Source: JBGOTP01 sp041476545
Lineage (GTDB): Bacteria > Acidobacteriota > Vicinamibacteria > Vicinamibacterales > CAVVIG01
Assembly: GCA_041476545.1 (NCBI GenBank)
Contig: JBGOTP010000314.1
Span: 1-6,007 of the forward strand
Direction: 5' to 3'
DNA length: 6,007 nt
The position numbers were made by a program, and so were the translations under genes. The notes under the pieces were generated by a model. The model ran no database searches and was not told the origin of the DNA. It saw nothing but the letters and a program-made list of their open reading frames with translations. Of the stretch, positions 5,935-6,007 are shown piece by piece. Every line of letters begins with the position of its first letter. Positions within the stretch are counted from its first letter, which is position 1.

Positions 5935-6007
5935 TCAGCCCGCGGCCGTGCGGATTTCGCCCTGGTTGAGCGCCCGCAAAACGTCGTCGCGGCGGCCGTC
6001 GGTCACG
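5935..6007 (-). CDS. C-terminal end of a type I secretion ABC transporter (LapB-like), partial
   Basis: Reading the minus strand from the window edge gives 23 in-frame codons (VTDGRRDDVLRALNQGEIR, then TAAG) ending in TGA at 5937-5935. A Gly/Arg-rich turn followed by an amphipathic helix of the type 'R-D-x-V-L-x-A-L' and a short tail is how many type I secretion ATPase/permease proteins end, after the last strand of the nucleotide-binding domain. The next gene, 35 bp downstream, encodes the HlyD-family adaptor that works with such a transporter, which strongly supports the call. The family role is to energise one-step export of a large RTX-type adhesin from the cytoplasm through a HlyD adaptor and a TolC-like channel. 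Only the extreme C-terminus is present, so no Walker or signature motif can be checked and the family call rests on tail similarity plus context. Confidence 0.65.
   Translation of the reverse strand, partial: VTDGRRDDVLRALNQGEIRTAAG

Overview
The window is GC-rich, densely coding DNA with every supported gene on the minus strand, so the transcription order runs from high to low coordinates. Protein style (a rhizobial-type bacterial transglutaminase-like cysteine peptidase with paired cysteines, a HlyD adaptor typical of alphaproteobacterial type I secretion, GC-rich codon choice) suggests an alphaproteobacterium, probably Rhizobiales or a neighbouring order. This taxonomic call is inference. 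No tRNA, rRNA, CRISPR array, insertion sequence or phage gene was seen.

Layout in transcription order: (1) 6007-5935, the last 23 codons of what looks like a type I secretion ABC transporter (LapB-like). (2) 5899-4562, a complete HlyD-family membrane fusion protein (LapC-like). (3) 4562-3831, a LapG-type periplasmic cysteine protease, start overlapping the previous stop as TAATG. (4) 3834-1774, a two-pass membrane protein with a periplasmic sensor, a PAS domain and a C-terminal HD-GYP domain, start overlapping the lapG stop as ATGA. (5) 1696-923, an exported trypsin-like (S1) serine protease with an intact triad, 77 bp further on. (6) 775 to the window edge, the first 258 residues of a histidine-containing polytopic membrane protein of unknown function, after a 147-bp intergenic region.

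Genes 1-4 read as a Lap-type adhesin secretion and release operon. In the known system, LapB/LapC/LapE export a giant adhesin that stays in the outer membrane until LapG cuts its N-terminal retention module, and the inner-membrane c-di-GMP receptor LapD sequesters LapG. Here the LapD position is filled by an HD-GYP protein instead of a HAMP/GGDEF/EAL protein. Its signature HD pair is replaced by Ser-Gln, one His of the HHE motif is Met, and a later Asp is Cys, while the GYP loop and several likely ligand-binding residues remain. The simplest reading is an inactivated HD-GYP serving as a c-di-GMP (or other ligand) receptor controlling LapG across the membrane. This is the main candidate for a less-described system in the window. 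The adhesin, the outer-membrane LapE/TolC partner and any diguanylate cyclase lie outside it.

Other items of note: a perfect 26-bp palindrome inside lapG, the S1 protease downstream of the lap genes, and an operator-like dyad upstream of the last membrane gene.
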